A DNA stretch of 45,639 nucleotides from Alphaproteobacteria bacterium (GCA_020850755.1 JADZEB010000017.1:1-45639), one strand, 5' to 3'; numbered from the stretch's first letter, positions 1-9,446 are shown. A program made the numbers and translations. The notes: a model not told the origin generated them from the sequence alone.

Positions 1-626
1 ATCTGCATCGCATGCACATCGAGCGCGACCTTGCCCGCCGCCTGCGCCGCGTCGGTGTGAAGGAGCGCGCCCGCGCCCTTGACCAGCGCGCCGATCGCGG
101 CAAGGTCGGGTGTCACGCCGATCTCGTTGTTCGCCGCCATCACCGAGACCAGCAGCGTGCGCTCGTCCAGCGCGGCGGCAAGCGCGTCGGGATCGGGCAT
201 GCCGTCGGCGCGCACCGGCAGGATCACCGGCTCGAAGCCCTCGGCGGCGAGGTCGCGCACGCTTTCGAGCACGCACTTATGCTCGGTGGCGAAGGTGATG
301 ACGCGGTTGCGCGCCGGCGCGTCGGGTGCCGCCGCCTGGGCGGCGAAGCGCGCCGCGCCCGTGATGGCGAGGTTGTTCGCCTCGGTCGCGCCCGAGGTGA
401 ACACGATCTCGCGCGGCTCGGCCCCGATCAGGTCGGCCACCTGCCCGCGCGCCTGCTCGACCGCCTCCTCGGCCTCGCGCCCGAGCGCGTGCTCGGCCGA
501 GTGCGGGTTGCCGAAGCGCTCGGTGAAATAGGGCAGCATCGCCTCGACCACGCGCGGGTCGCAGGGCGTGGTCGCCTGGTAGTCCAGATAGATCGGGCGG
601 TTGCGGCGGGCGGGTGCGGTGGTCAT
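1..626 (-). CDS. Cysteine desulfurase, IscS/NifS-like (partial, C-terminus outside window)
   Basis: Class V PLP-dependent cysteine desulfurase, which moves sulfur from L-cysteine to an enzyme cysteine and then to Fe-S scaffold or carrier proteins in the cytosol. The first 208 residues are visible. The N-terminal segment IYLDYQATTPCDP, the phosphate-binding TSGATEANN, the cofactor-stacking His in TEHKCV, and HTDAAQAAG with the Asp that contacts the PLP ring nitrogen are all present. The Lys that binds PLP and the catalytic Cys loop lie beyond base 1. The start at 626 gives an N-terminus of family type. It lies 53 bases downstream of a second desulfurase gene, in the operon headed by iscR, so Fe-S assembly is the likely role. 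IscS, NifS and SufS-type roles cannot be separated without the downstream genes. Confidence 0.9.
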   Translation of the reverse strand, partial: MTTAPARRNRPIYLDYQATTPCDPRVVEAMLPYFTERFGNPHSAEHALGREAEEAVEQARGQVADLIGAEPREIVFTSGATEANNLAITGAARFAAQAAAPDAPARNRVITFATEHKCVLESVRDLAAEGFEPVILPVRADGMPDPDALAAALDERTLLVSVMAANNEIGVTPDLAAIGALVKGAGALLHTDAAQAAGKVALDVHAMQ

Positions 627-679
627 GGCGGCGGTGATGGTTCGGGCTCGGGCGGCGTGCGGCTCAGGCGGCGTTGGGC

Positions 680-1807
680 TCAGGCGGCGCGGGGGCCGAC
701 GCGGCGCCACAGGGCCGCCCAGGCGTCGAGGAAGCTTGTGACGTCATGGGCGCGGCTGGTCCAGCCGAAACTGACGCGGATCGCCTCGCCCGCCGCGGCG
801 CCCGCGCCCATCGCCAGCAGCGCGTGGCTTGCCGCCACCTTGCCCGAGGAGCAGGCGCTGCCGGCGGATACCGCGATCCCGGCAAGGTCGAAGGCCATCA
901 CCTGGGTGGCCGCCGGCACGCCGGGCATGGCAAGGCAGCTCGTGTTGGGCAGGCGCGCGGCACCGCCCCCGAGCACGCGCGCGCCGGGCACGAGGCGCAG
1001 CGCCTCGGCCTCCAGCGCGTCGCGCCAGGCGGCAAGCTGCGCCATGCGCCCGTCCATCCCGGCCAGGGCCGCTGCGGCGGCCGCGGCGAAGCCCAGGATC
1101 GCCGGCAGTGGCTCGGTGCCGCCGCGCCGCCCGCGTTCCTGCCCGCCGCCGCGGAGCAGGGCCGGCAGGTGCAGCCCCTCGCGCAGCAGCAGCGCCCCGG
1201 CACCCAGGGGGCCGCCCAGCTTGTGCGCCGAGAGCGTCAGCGCATCGACGCCCAACGTGCGGAAGGAAAGCGGAATGCGCCCCGCCGCCTGCGCGGCATC
1301 CGTGTGGAACAGGGCGCCGTGGGCGGCGGCGATGGCGGCAAGCTCGGGTATCGGGGCGATGACGCCGGTCTCGTTGTTGGCGAGCATCACCGAGACCAGC
1401 GCCGGGCGCGGGTCTGCGGCGAGCGTGGCGGCAAGCGCGGCCGGATCGGGCAGGCCGCGACCATCGACCGGCAGGATGGTGGCGCCCGCCACCGCCTGGA
1501 GCACGGAAGGATGCTCGGTCGCGCCGACGACCACCCGCCGCCCCAATGCCGGCCCGAGCCCATGCAGCGCGAGCGCGTTCGCTTCAGTCCCCCCGCTGGT
1601 GAACACGAGCCCGGCCGCCGGCGCCTCGAACAGGTCGGCGATGGCCTCGCGCGCGGCCTCCAGGGCCTTGCGCGCAGTCCGGCCGGGGCCGTGGACGGAT
1701 GACGGGTTGGCATCGAGCGACAGCGCCGCGATCACCGCCGCGCGCGCCTCGGGCCGCAGCGGGGCCGAGGCGTTGTGGTCGAGATAGATGGCGGAACTGG
1801 CGTTCAT
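680..1807 (-). CDS. Cysteine desulfurase family protein (second copy)
   Basis: A full-length 375-residue class V aminotransferase-fold cysteine desulfurase. Visible motifs are IYLDHNASAPL at the N-terminus, TSGGTEANAL near residue 70, EHP with His99, HTDAAQAAG with Asp170, the PLP lysine in SAHKLGGPLG (Lys196), and the catalytic loop SAGSACSSG with Cys319. The length fits IscS/NifS relatives, and all catalytic residues are present. It lies between iscR (24 bases away) and another desulfurase gene on the same strand, so the three are probably co-transcribed and under IscR control. Paired desulfurase genes after iscR occur in several alphaproteobacteria. Why two are kept, for example for separate acceptors, cannot be read from the sequence. 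Confidence 0.93.
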   Translation of the reverse strand: MNASSAIYLDHNASAPLRPEARAAVIAALSLDANPSSVHGPGRTARKALEAAREAIADLFEAPAAGLVFTSGGTEANALALHGLGPALGRRVVVGATEHPSVLQAVAGATILPVDGRGLPDPAALAATLAADPRPALVSVMLANNETGVIAPIPELAAIAAAHGALFHTDAAQAAGRIPLSFRTLGVDALTLSAHKLGGPLGAGALLLREGLHLPALLRGGGQERGRRGGTEPLPAILGFAAAAAAALAGMDGRMAQLAAWRDALEAEALRLVPGARVLGGGAARLPNTSCLAMPGVPAATQVMAFDLAGIAVSAGSACSSGKVAASHALLAMGAGAAAGEAIRVSFGWTSRAHDVTSFLDAWAALWRRVGPRAA

Positions 1808-1831
1808 GCGCTGATGCCGGCGCGGCGGCGC

Positions 1832-2350
1832 CTACTCCGCCGCCGCCTGGCCGGGCGCGGCGTCCGGCGTCGCGTTGGGCACGGCATCCGGCGCGGCCTC
1901 GGTGGCGATTCCCGCATGCAGCCGGCCGCTGCGCCCGAGCAGGCGCTTGGACACCACATCGGCCAGCGTGACCGAGGACAGGAACAGATGGATCTGGTTG
2001 CCCAGCTCCTCCCACAGGTCGTGTGTCAGGCAGCGGCTGCGTCCCTGCAGGCAGCCGCGCGGGCTGCCGAGCTGGCAGCGCGTGGCGCGGATCGGCTCGT
2101 CCACCGCCAGGATGATGTCGGCGATCCGGGTCTCTCCGGCGGGGAAGGCGATGCGATAGCCGCCACCCGGGCCGCGCACCGCGCCCACCAGCCCGGCACG
2201 GCGCAGGCGGGCGAACAGCTGTTCGAGATAGGACAGAGAGATTTCCTGGCGCTGCGCGATCTCAGCCAGCGCCACCGGTTTGCCGGCCGAGTGCACGGCC
2301 AGGTCCACCATCGCCATCACCGCATAGCGTCCGCGCGTGCTGAGCCGCAT
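1832..2350 (-). CDS. iscR: Rrf2-family Fe-S cluster regulator IscR
   Basis: A 172-residue Rrf2 winged-helix repressor that binds a [2Fe-2S] cluster and adjusts Fe-S assembly genes to cluster demand. The N-terminus MRLSTRGRYAVMAM and the helix-turn-helix around residues 28-60 are typical. Three cysteines, Cys92, Cys100 and Cys107, followed by His110 in CLTHDLW match the IscR cluster ligands (Cys92, Cys98, Cys104 and His107 in E. coli), with slightly longer spacing between them. The last 25 or so residues are a low-complexity Ala/Pro tail. The gene heads an operon with two cysteine desulfurase genes. Autoregulation is expected from the family; a weak candidate operator is described in the upstream gap. 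Confidence 0.95.
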   Translation of the reverse strand: MRLSTRGRYAVMAMVDLAVHSAGKPVALAEIAQRQEISLSYLEQLFARLRRAGLVGAVRGPGGGYRIAFPAGETRIADIILAVDEPIRATRCQLGSPRGCLQGRSRCLTHDLWEELGNQIHLFLSSVTLADVVSKRLLGRSGRLHAGIATEAAPDAVPNATPDAAPGQAAAE

Positions 2351-2790
2351 TGCCTCTGCCCCATTGCCACGTTGGTTGAACTTTACGATCTAACCAGCTG
2401 ACTTTGTTTTTCCCGAAAAATCCACACGCACTGGTTGCAACAACCCCGCGCAATTCGGTGGTGATTGCGCCGCCACACCTGACCGCCGATGCGCCAAACA
2501 GCACGCCGACAAGCGCGAGTCCTGCTTGCTATTGCCCCCCGACTCTCCGGTATAAAGGCGCGCTGCCCGGGCATTGCGGACGGATGAAATGCTTTCAACC
2601 ATCCCGAAGCCAGTTCGGACCAGCGAGGGTCGGGTTTCCGTCATACCTATGAATACCTACCGCGTTAGTCAAGATTTGACCCGGCACGACGATGGAATCG
2701 CGTGCGGCGTTGCGGCTGCCTGTCGCGCTCGCGGTGCCGACGCACTTCTGCCGGGCGATCGGTGACGAGCCAGGAGGGAAAAAGAATCAC
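2351..2790. promoter_or_regulatory. Divergent intergenic region between iscR and the alpha/beta hydrolase
   Basis: A 440-base gap without a convincing gene. It is richer in A and T than its surroundings at 2380-2470, as expected for promoters. At 2402-2426 the plus strand reads TGACTTTG, then TTTTTCCCG, then AAAAAT, which loosely resembles an IscR type 1 site; the match is weak. A short inverted repeat, GTCAA-gat-TTGAC, lies at 2668-2680. A good ribosome binding site, AGGAGGG, ends about 10 bases before the hydrolase start at 2791. In-frame ATG codons further upstream (for example 2692) lack such a site. Confidence 0.4.
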
Positions 2791-3459
2791 ATGCCCGAGA
2801 TCATGTTTGCCGGTCCCGACGGTCGGCTGGAGGGTCGCTATCAGCACGCGAAGCAGGCCGGGGCGCCGGTGGCGCTGGTGCTGCACCCCCTGCCCCAGCA
2901 TGGCGGCACCATGAACAACCGCGTCGTCTATGCGATGTTCCAGACGCTGGCCCGGCTCGGCTTCTCGACGCTGCGATTCAACTTCCGCGGCGTCGGCCGC
3001 AGCCAGGGCTCCTATGATGGCGGCCAGGGCGAGATGTCGGATGCCGCCGCCGCGCTCGACTGGCTCCAGACCGTCAACCCGGAATCGTCGCAATGCTGGG
3101 TCGCGGGCTATTCCTTCGGCGCCTATGTCGGCATGCAATTGCTGATGCGCCGGCCCGAGATCAGCGGCTTCATCTCGGTGGCCCCGCCGGCCAGCCATTA
3201 TGATTTCACCTTCCTCGCCCCCTGTCCGTCATCCGGCCTGATCGTGCACGGCTCGAACGACGCGCTGGTGCCCGAGGAATCGGTCGCCAAGCTGGTCACG
3301 AAGCTGAACGCCCAGAAGGGCGTCTCGATCGACTATCGCGTCGTGCGCGGGGCCGACCATTTCTTCGTCGACCACATCAACCGCATCTCGACGGCGATGA
3401 CGGATCATGTCAGCGACGCGCTGTCGGGGCTGGACGCGAAGAAGCTCGCTGCCGACTGA
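2791..3459 (+). CDS. Small alpha/beta hydrolase (COG2945-type)
   Basis: A cytosolic alpha/beta hydrolase of 222 residues. The oxyanion region HPLPQHGGTMNN, the strand-loop segment LRFNFRGVGRSQG, and the nucleophile elbow GYSFGA with Ser108 are clear. The remaining triad members are probably the Asp in HGSNDALVP and the His in GADHFF. This set matches the COG2945 group, whose natural substrates are mostly unknown. The start at 2791 is chosen because AGGAGGG precedes it at correct spacing and the protein then begins where the family does. It is divergent from iscR and convergent with anmK. The frame gives no specific link to Fe-S assembly. Confidence 0.88.
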   Translation: MPEIMFAGPDGRLEGRYQHAKQAGAPVALVLHPLPQHGGTMNNRVVYAMFQTLARLGFSTLRFNFRGVGRSQGSYDGGQGEMSDAAAALDWLQTVNPESSQCWVAGYSFGAYVGMQLLMRRPEISGFISVAPPASHYDFTFLAPCPSSGLIVHGSNDALVPEESVAKLVTKLNAQKGVSIDYRVVRGADHFFVDHINRISTAMTDHVSDALSGLDAKKLAAD

Positions 3460-3492
3460 CGCCAGCACCGCGCTCTCCGACGATACTCTGGC

Positions 3493-4608
3493 TCAGCCGC
3501 CCGGCGCGGGCGGGCGCGTGAGTATGCCGCCGCTCACGGCGCGCGCCGCCCCCGTGGTCCCCGGCAGCGACAGCGCCAGCCCGGCCAGGCTGCGCACCGC
3601 CAGATAGCCGAAGCATTCGGCCTCCAGCGCGTCGCCATCCCAGCCCTCGGCCTCGACCGGATCGACCGGCACGCACAGCGCCGCGCGCAAGGCCGCCATC
3701 AGCGCCGGATTGTGCCGCCCCCCGCCCGTCACCAGCCAGCGGACCGGCGGTGCCGGCAGGTGCGCGAGTGCCGCGCGCACTGCGGCGGCGGTGAAGGCCA
3801 CCAGCGTCGCCGCGCCGTCGGCGGGGCCCAGCGCCTCGATTCCGGATGCCGCCAGCGCGCGCGAGAAATCCAGCCGGTCGAGCGATTTCGGCGGGCGGCG
3901 CGCGAAGAAGGGGTGCGCCATCAGGCGGCCGAGCACCGCCTGGTCCACCCGGCCCGCGGCGGCGAGCGCGCCGCCATCGTCATAGGCACGGCCCGTGTGC
4001 CGCATCACCCAGTCATCGAGCGGGCCGTTGCCGGGGCCGGTATCGCAGGCGATCAGATCCTCCGGCCCGCCCGGCCCGATCCAGGTCAGGTTGGCGACAC
4101 CGCCGATGTTCAGCACCGCCAGCGGGCGCGCCAGGCCGGCCGCGCGCGCGGCGTGATAGAGCGGGGCGAGCGGCGCCCCCTCGCCGCCGGCGGCCATGTC
4201 GGCGCTGCGGAAATCGGACACGACCGGAATGCCGGTGCGCGCGGCGAGATGCATGGCATCGCCGATCTGCCAGGTGCGATGTTCCTCCGGGCGATGCAGG
4301 ATCGTCTGGCCGTGGAAGCCCAGCACCGCGACGGCCGCACGATCGAGCCCGGCCCTGGCCAGCAGCGCGGCTACGGCTTCGGCATGGTGTTCGGCGATGG
4401 TGCGCGCGGCCTCGGCCACCGAAGGCGCGTCGGGCGCCAGTTGCGGCGCGGTATCAAGCAGCGCGCGCAGGCGGGCGCGCAAGCCCGGCGCATAGGGCAG
4501 CGTCAGCGCGGCCCCGAGCGGGGCCACCGCCACGCCGTCCGTGCGCACCAGCGCCGCGTCCACCCCGTCGAGCGAGGTGCCGCTCATCATCCCGATCGCG
4601 GTCAGCAT
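3493..4608 (-). CDS. anmK: Anhydro-N-acetylmuramic acid kinase
   Basis: A cytosolic kinase that hydrolyses and phosphorylates 1,6-anhydro-N-acetylmuramic acid to MurNAc-6-phosphate, recycling cell-wall sugar. The sequence shows the N-terminal signature MMSGTSLDGVDAALV, LGFHGQTILH with part of the sugar pocket, LNIGGVANLT, and the phosphate-binding CDTGPGNGPLDDW. The last part of the chain holds VTGGGRHNP and a C-terminal ALEAECFGYLA segment, both usual in the family. About 371 residues is the normal length. The frame stays open upstream to 4647, but the Met at 4608 gives an N-terminus that starts directly on the first strand. It is divergent from tyrS, a pairing often seen in proteobacteria. 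Confidence 0.94.
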   Translation of the reverse strand: MLTAIGMMSGTSLDGVDAALVRTDGVAVAPLGAALTLPYAPGLRARLRALLDTAPQLAPDAPSVAEAARTIAEHHAEAVAALLARAGLDRAAVAVLGFHGQTILHRPEEHRTWQIGDAMHLAARTGIPVVSDFRSADMAAGGEGAPLAPLYHAARAAGLARPLAVLNIGGVANLTWIGPGGPEDLIACDTGPGNGPLDDWVMRHTGRAYDDGGALAAAGRVDQAVLGRLMAHPFFARRPPKSLDRLDFSRALAASGIEALGPADGAATLVAFTAAAVRAALAHLPAPPVRWLVTGGGRHNPALMAALRAALCVPVDPVEAEGWDGDALEAECFGYLAVRSLAGLALSLPGTTGAARAVSGGILTRPPAPGG

Positions 4609-4754
4609 TGCGCCCATGCGCGAGGGGGCTCCGGGCCGGTTCCGCATGCCTGCCCCGCCTCAGGCCCTTTGGCGCGGCGCCCCGACTGTGCTAACGCTCG
4701 CCCGCCCGCGCAAGCGGGTTCCGTTCCACGAGCCAATCCCCGGACCCAAGGCGC

Positions 4755-6005
4755 ATGACCAGCCCCCGCTCCGACTTCCTGCGCGCGATCGTTGAGCGCG
4801 GCTATCTCCACCAATGCTCCGACCTCGAGGGGCTGGACGCGCAGGCGCTGGCCGGGCGGATCACGGCCTATGTCGGCTATGACTGCACCGCCGAATCGCT
4901 GCATGTCGGCAACCTCGTCTCGATCATGATGCTGCGCTGGCTGCAGAAGACCGGGCACAAGCCGATCGTGCTGATGGGCGGGGGCACGACTAAGATCGGC
5001 GATCCCTCCGGCAAAGACGAGGCGCGCCAGCTTCTGACCGAGGAGCGGATCGAGAGCAACAAGGCCGGCATCCGCCGCGCCTTCGAGCGCTACCTCTCCT
5101 TCGGCGCCGGCCCGACCGACGCGATGATGGTGGACAATGCCGAGTGGCTCGACCAGCTCGCCTATATCGCCTTCCTGCGCGAGACCGGGCGGCACTTCTC
5201 GGTCAACCGCATGCTGACGATGGATTCCGTGCGCCTGCGGCTGGAGCGCGAGCAGCCGCTGAGCTTCATCGAGTTCAACTACATGATCCTGCAATCCTAC
5301 GACTTCCTGGAACTCTACCGCCGCCATGGCTGTGTCTTGCAGATGGGCGGGTCGGACCAGTGGGGCAACATCGTGATGGGGGTGGAGCTCGGCCGGCGCG
5401 CGGCGGACGCGAGCCTGTTCGCGCTGACCACGCCGCTGATCACCACCGCCTCGGGCGCCAAGATGGGCAAGACCGCGCAAGGCGCGGTGTGGCTGAACGC
5501 CGACAAGCTCAGCCCCTACGACTACTGGCAGTTCTGGCGCAACACCGAGGATGCCGATGTCGGGCGTTTCCTGCGCCTGTTCACCGAGCTGCCACTGGAC
5601 GAGATCGCGCGGCTGGAAGCGCTCGGCGGGGCCGAGGTGAACGAGGCCAAGAAGATCCTGGCCACCGAGGCCACCGCGCTCGCCCATGGCCGCGCCGCGG
5701 CCGAGGAAGCGTCCGAGACCGCGCGGCGCGCCTTCGAGGACGGGGCGGCGGCGGAAGGGCTGCCGACGCTTGCCGTGTCCGCCGCCGAACTCGAGCAAGG
5801 AGTGCCGGTGTTCCAGCTTCTCGTGCGCGTGCAGCTTGCTTCGTCCAATAGTCAAGCACGGGCCCTGGTCCGAGGCGGCGGCGTGAGTGCCAACAATCAG
5901 CCAGTCACTGACGAGTTTCGCACTGTAAGCGCAAGAGACTTGATTGACGGAGTGGTCAAGCTTTCGGTCGGGCGCAAGCGCCACGTGCTGGTGAAGCCAA
6001 GCTGA
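4755..6005 (+). CDS. tyrS: Tyrosyl-tRNA synthetase
   Basis: A class I aminoacyl-tRNA synthetase that charges tRNA-Tyr. It is 416 residues long, normal for the bacterial TyrS group. The HIGH-type motif is HVGN at residues 50-53 after [11 protein letters not shown]. The tyrosine and tRNA pocket segment [11 protein letters not shown] is at 196-206. The KMSKS-type loop is AKMGKT at 235-240. Residues from about 350 form the S4 RNA-binding domain. From roughly base 5838 to the stop, codon use changes: many codons end in A or T (AAT, AGT, CAA, GCA, CCA, ACT, GTA, AGA), whereas the rest of the gene ends almost always in G or C. The reading frame itself is intact. The stop is only six bases from the end of the convergent AsmA-like gene. 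Confidence 0.97.
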   Translation: MTSPRSDFLRAIVERGYLHQCSDLEGLDAQALAGRITAYVGYDCTAESLHVGNLVSIMMLRWLQKTGHKPIVLMGGGTTKIGDPSGKDEARQLLTEERIESNKAGIRRAFERYLSFGAGPTDAMMVDNAEWLDQLAYIAFLRETGRHFSVNRMLTMDSVRLRLEREQPLSFIEFNYMILQSYDFLELYRRHGCVLQMGGSDQWGNIVMGVELGRRAADASLFALTTPLITTASGAKMGKTAQGAVWLNADKLSPYDYWQFWRNTEDADVGRFLRLFTELPLDEIARLEALGGAEVNEAKKILATEATALAHGRAAAEEASETARRAFEDGAAAEGLPTLAVSAAELEQGVPVFQLLVRVQLASSNSQARALVRGGGVSANNQPVTDEFRTVSARDLIDGVVKLSVGRKRHVLVKPS

Positions 6006-6011
6006 TCCCGC

Positions 6012-9000
6012 TCAGCGCGGTGCCGGGGCCTCTCCCGGCATCGGCGTGCGCGCGCTTTCCGGATTGGCGGGCGGGCTTGGCGGGGTCGCGCGCGGCGCGG
6101 CCGGCGCGGCTGCGCCCGCGGCCGGTTGCTGCGTCCCGGCTTGCCCCGCGCCCTGCCCCGCCCCCTGCCCCGCCCCCTGCCCCGCCCCCGGGGCCGCTTC
6201 ATCGCTGTTGCCGATATCGAAGATCCCGCGCAGGAAGCCGGGCGTCAGCAGCGACAGCGGGTTGACCGTCACCTGCGGATCGTCCATCGGCCCGCGCAGT
6301 CGGTAGGACGCGGCGAACACGCCCCCGCCGCGCTCGGGCGAGAATAGCTGGCCGATGATCGGGATGTTGCCCAGGATCGCGTTCACCATGTAGGCGGGCA
6401 CGATGGTGCCATCGAAGCTGACATGGCGCCGCACGAGGTCGAGCCGCCCGCGCCCGGTGAGCCCCAGCGCCGGCCCCCAGACGCGCGCATCGCGCAGGTC
6501 CAGATACTGGTCGGTCAGGGTGAATGGCGCGGTCAGGCGCGCGAAGCCCACGCCCGGCCCGGCCATCAGGTCGAGCACGCCCACGAGGCTGATCGCGCTC
6601 ACCAGCCGCGCCAGCGCCGGGGCGTTGCCGACGCGGAATTCCTCGATGATCGCCTCGCCGGCCAGCGGGCGGACGGGCCTCGCATCATCGTAGCTGCCGC
6701 GCAAGGAAAGGCGCCCGCCGACGATGTGGCGCGCGATGTCGAAGACACGCAGCAGGTCGCCGGCATTGTCGGACTGGATCGTGATCGCCCGCGCCCGCCC
6801 CGGGCCCGGCGGCGTGATCGCCATCGCGAGCGTGCCTTGCGCACCGAGCCGCGCGCGCAGGTCCAGCTGGCGCAGCACGCGCCCGTCATGCAGGGCGGTC
6901 GCCTGCACGGCCGCAAGCGCGCGCCCCTCTCCGGTGATGACACGATCGAAGCGCGCATCGACCGCAAGGCGCGGGCCGGCTGGCGGCTCGACCTGCGGCG
7001 CGGACGGGCTGGCCGTGGCCCGATCCTCGGCCGGTGCCGCCTCTTCGCCGCGGCGGGCGAAGCGCGCGGACAGGTCGGCCACCTCCCCGCGCAGCATCAC
7101 GGCATAGTCGCGCTCGCCGCGCTGGCGCACCTCGCCCGAGAAGCGGGACGCGCCCACCAGCGCGCTGGTGATCTCGATCCGGTCCAGGCGCGGCCCGGCG
7201 AAAGCCATCCGTCCGCGCAGGTCGAGATCGGGGCCCTGCACGCGCATCGTTTCCCCCGCCGTGACGCGACCGTTCTGCAGGCGCAGCAGAAGCTCGCCCT
7301 GCCCCGTCGCGCCCGACGGCTTGAGATAGCCCAACTCCTCCACCGCCAGGGCGGCGCGTGTCAGGTCGGCCTTGACCGTCACCTCGCCCGCGCCGCTGCG
7401 GCGCGCCACGACGCCGATATCGAGATCGACCGGGCCGGTGGCGAAGGGCGCGGGATCGTAGCCGAATCCGGCCAGCTGGCGATGATCGGCCCGGCCGGTC
7501 ACGGCGTAGCGCTCCAGCACCTGGGTCGGCGGACCGGCGCGGAAATCGCGCTCGTAGCGCAGGCGGGCGGCCACGCCACCGACATTCGCCTGCCCGACCA
7601 GGATCAGCCCCTCGGCATCGAGCGCAAGATCAAGCGCACCGCGTTCGAGGTCGCGGCCGAGTGCCGCGCGGGGCACGCGCACATTGGACAGCTTGGCCGC
7701 GACCGAGAGGCGCAGATCCTCCATCGGCATCGCATTGAGCAGCGGCAGGTCGAAGGCCAGCGCCGCGTCCGCCTCGCCCGTGGCTGCGCGCATCTCGGCG
7801 CCCATGCGCGAGGCGATGTTCAGGCGCGGATGATCGAGTAGGGTTATCGCCTCGGCCACCGGACCCGAGACATGCACCTCGACATGGCCGAACTGCGTGC
7901 GCTCCTCGAGCTTGTTGATGACCACCAGTCCCTCGCTCGCGCGCAGGCGGCCAAGCTCGCCGCCGCGCGTGCGCACCTCGATGCGGTCGAGGAAGAACTC
8001 GGCCTCGGCCGCGACATTGGTCACGGGCGGCATGGGGCGCAGCCAGTGCACGGTGCCGCGCGTGGCGCCGATGCGGCCCGAAACCTCGGTCAGCCGCAGG
8101 TCGGAGAAGTCGGGCGGCATGCTGCCGGCGATGCGGAAGCGGCCGTCGCGGGCATCGCCCGCGGTGACGTTCGCCACCAGCCAGGCACGCTCGTTCGGGC
8201 GCAGGCCGACGGGCCACCACTGGCCGAGATTGGACATGTCGGCCTGGTCGATGCCGCCGGAAAGCTCGACCGCGTGACCGCCATCCGCTGCTGCCCCCCG
8301 GCGCAGCACGAGGCGCGCATTCAGCACCGGGCCGGGCGCGGTGGGACCGGGCGGGAAGCGCAGGCTGGCGCGCTCCAGCGTGATGGTGCCAAGCCCGGCG
8401 CCGGTGGCATGCCCGTGCAGTTCGGCGCCCGCGAACATCAGCGGATCGGCGCCGGGGAAGGTGAGCCGGCCGCTGCCGGCACGCAACGTGGCCTCGACCG
8501 CCTGCGGCACGAGCGCGTCATCGAGGCTGGCGCGCACGGTGCCGGAAAGCGTTGCCTGCAGCATGGCAAGATCGGCGAAGGCTGGCGATGCGGCGGCCAG
8601 CTTCTGCGGATCCAGCGCGCGCAGATCGAGCGCGATGTCGGTGCGGCGCGGTGCCCCGCCAACCTCGGCGCGCGCGTTGATGATCGTCTCGTCCTCGCCG
8701 AGCCTGAGCGCGAGCGCGCCGGTGCCGAGCAGTCGCCCGCCGATGCGGCGGAGATCGAGCGTCACGCGCTGCGCGCGCCAGATCGTGTGCAGCTGCCGAT
8801 CGATCACGGTCAGGCGCGCATCGCGCACGATCACGCGGCGCAATTCGGAAAGCGGCCCGTCGCCCTGGCCCACCGGACGCAACAGCGCATCGAGCAGCCG
8901 CCGGGCCAGCGCCAGCTCGGTTTCCGGGACATCTGCCACGGCGGGCTCCTGCGCGGCGGTTCCCGACGGGGCCGCGGGAGCGGCCTCGTCGCGGCCGGCG

Positions 9001-9446
9001 GCCAACCCGATCTCGAGGCTGCCATCCTCGGCACGGCGGATGCGGATTGCCGGGCGCGTGAGCAGAACGGTCTGCGGCACGATCTCGCCCAGGAGCAGCG
9101 AACGCATCGAGAGCGTGATCGCCGCCTCGGGCAGTTCGGCGAGCAGGTTGCCGTCGCGGTCGCGCGCGCGGAGGCCGCGCAGGCGCACATCGAGCGGCAC
9201 GTTCAGCCCCTCGCCCCAGCCCTCCCAGGCGAGCTCTGCGTCGTCGAAGGTGATGCGCGCGCCGGTGCCGGCCAGGCCGCCATTCTCGTTCAGCGCCGCC
9301 TCGATCGTCGGCGCGAAATAGGCAAGCGAGATCGGCCCCTCGGACAGCCGCCAGGCGAGGAAGCCGGCCGCCACCAGGAACGCCGCCAGGAGCGCCATGC
9401 AGGCGCCCAGGAAACGGCGCAGCATCAGGGCGAAGCGCCCGCGCAT
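6012..9446 (-). CDS. AsmA-like / DUF3971 family envelope protein (YhdP-type)
   Basis: An 1144-residue protein with one N-terminal membrane segment at about residues 8-34 followed by a very long beta-rich periplasmic region. This is the layout of the AsmA/TamB/YhdP group, proposed to bridge the envelope and carry phospholipid to the outer membrane. The AsmA-like C-terminal part is visible in LVRRHVSFDGTIVPAYMVN and INAILG-type segments near residue 1010-1040, followed by SYRLRGPMDDPQVTVNPLS. The last 60 or so residues are low complexity: GAGQ repeats and a Pro/Ala tail, encoded by a 12-base tandem repeat. It is divergent from glnE. The substrate is inferred from the family only. Confidence 0.88.
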   Translation of the reverse strand: MRGRFALMLRRFLGACMALLAAFLVAAGFLAWRLSEGPISLAYFAPTIEAALNENGGLAGTGARITFDDAELAWEGWGEGLNVPLDVRLRGLRARDRDGNLLAELPEAAITLSMRSLLLGEIVPQTVLLTRPAIRIRRAEDGSLEIGLAAGRDEAAPAAPSGTAAQEPAVADVPETELALARRLLDALLRPVGQGDGPLSELRRVIVRDARLTVIDRQLHTIWRAQRVTLDLRRIGGRLLGTGALALRLGEDETIINARAEVGGAPRRTDIALDLRALDPQKLAAASPAFADLAMLQATLSGTVRASLDDALVPQAVEATLRAGSGRLTFPGADPLMFAGAELHGHATGAGLGTITLERASLRFPPGPTAPGPVLNARLVLRRGAAADGGHAVELSGGIDQADMSNLGQWWPVGLRPNERAWLVANVTAGDARDGRFRIAGSMPPDFSDLRLTEVSGRIGATRGTVHWLRPMPPVTNVAAEAEFFLDRIEVRTRGGELGRLRASEGLVVINKLEERTQFGHVEVHVSGPVAEAITLLDHPRLNIASRMGAEMRAATGEADAALAFDLPLLNAMPMEDLRLSVAAKLSNVRVPRAALGRDLERGALDLALDAEGLILVGQANVGGVAARLRYERDFRAGPPTQVLERYAVTGRADHRQLAGFGYDPAPFATGPVDLDIGVVARRSGAGEVTVKADLTRAALAVEELGYLKPSGATGQGELLLRLQNGRVTAGETMRVQGPDLDLRGRMAFAGPRLDRIEITSALVGASRFSGEVRQRGERDYAVMLRGEVADLSARFARRGEEAAPAEDRATASPSAPQVEPPAGPRLAVDARFDRVITGEGRALAAVQATALHDGRVLRQLDLRARLGAQGTLAMAITPPGPGRARAITIQSDNAGDLLRVFDIARHIVGGRLSLRGSYDDARPVRPLAGEAIIEEFRVGNAPALARLVSAISLVGVLDLMAGPGVGFARLTAPFTLTDQYLDLRDARVWGPALGLTGRGRLDLVRRHVSFDGTIVPAYMVNAILGNIPIIGQLFSPERGGGVFAASYRLRGPMDDPQVTVNPLSLLTPGFLRGIFDIGNSDEAAPGAGQGAGQGAGQGAGQAGTQQPAAGAAAPAAPRATPPSPPANPESARTPMPGEAPAPR
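6151..6186. repeat. 12-bp tandem repeat coding the GAGQ run of the AsmA-like protein
   Basis: Three perfect copies of ccctgccccgcc, preceded by a degenerate copy at about 6141-6150. On the minus strand they encode Gly-Ala-Gly-Gln repeats close to the C-terminus of the AsmA-like protein. The unit is a multiple of three, so copy-number change would keep the frame. Confidence 0.9.

Noticed and set aside
12-1787. Plus-strand open frame opposite both cysteine desulfurases
   Set aside because: No motifs, Arg-rich, and fully overlapped by two genes with complete catalytic motifs.
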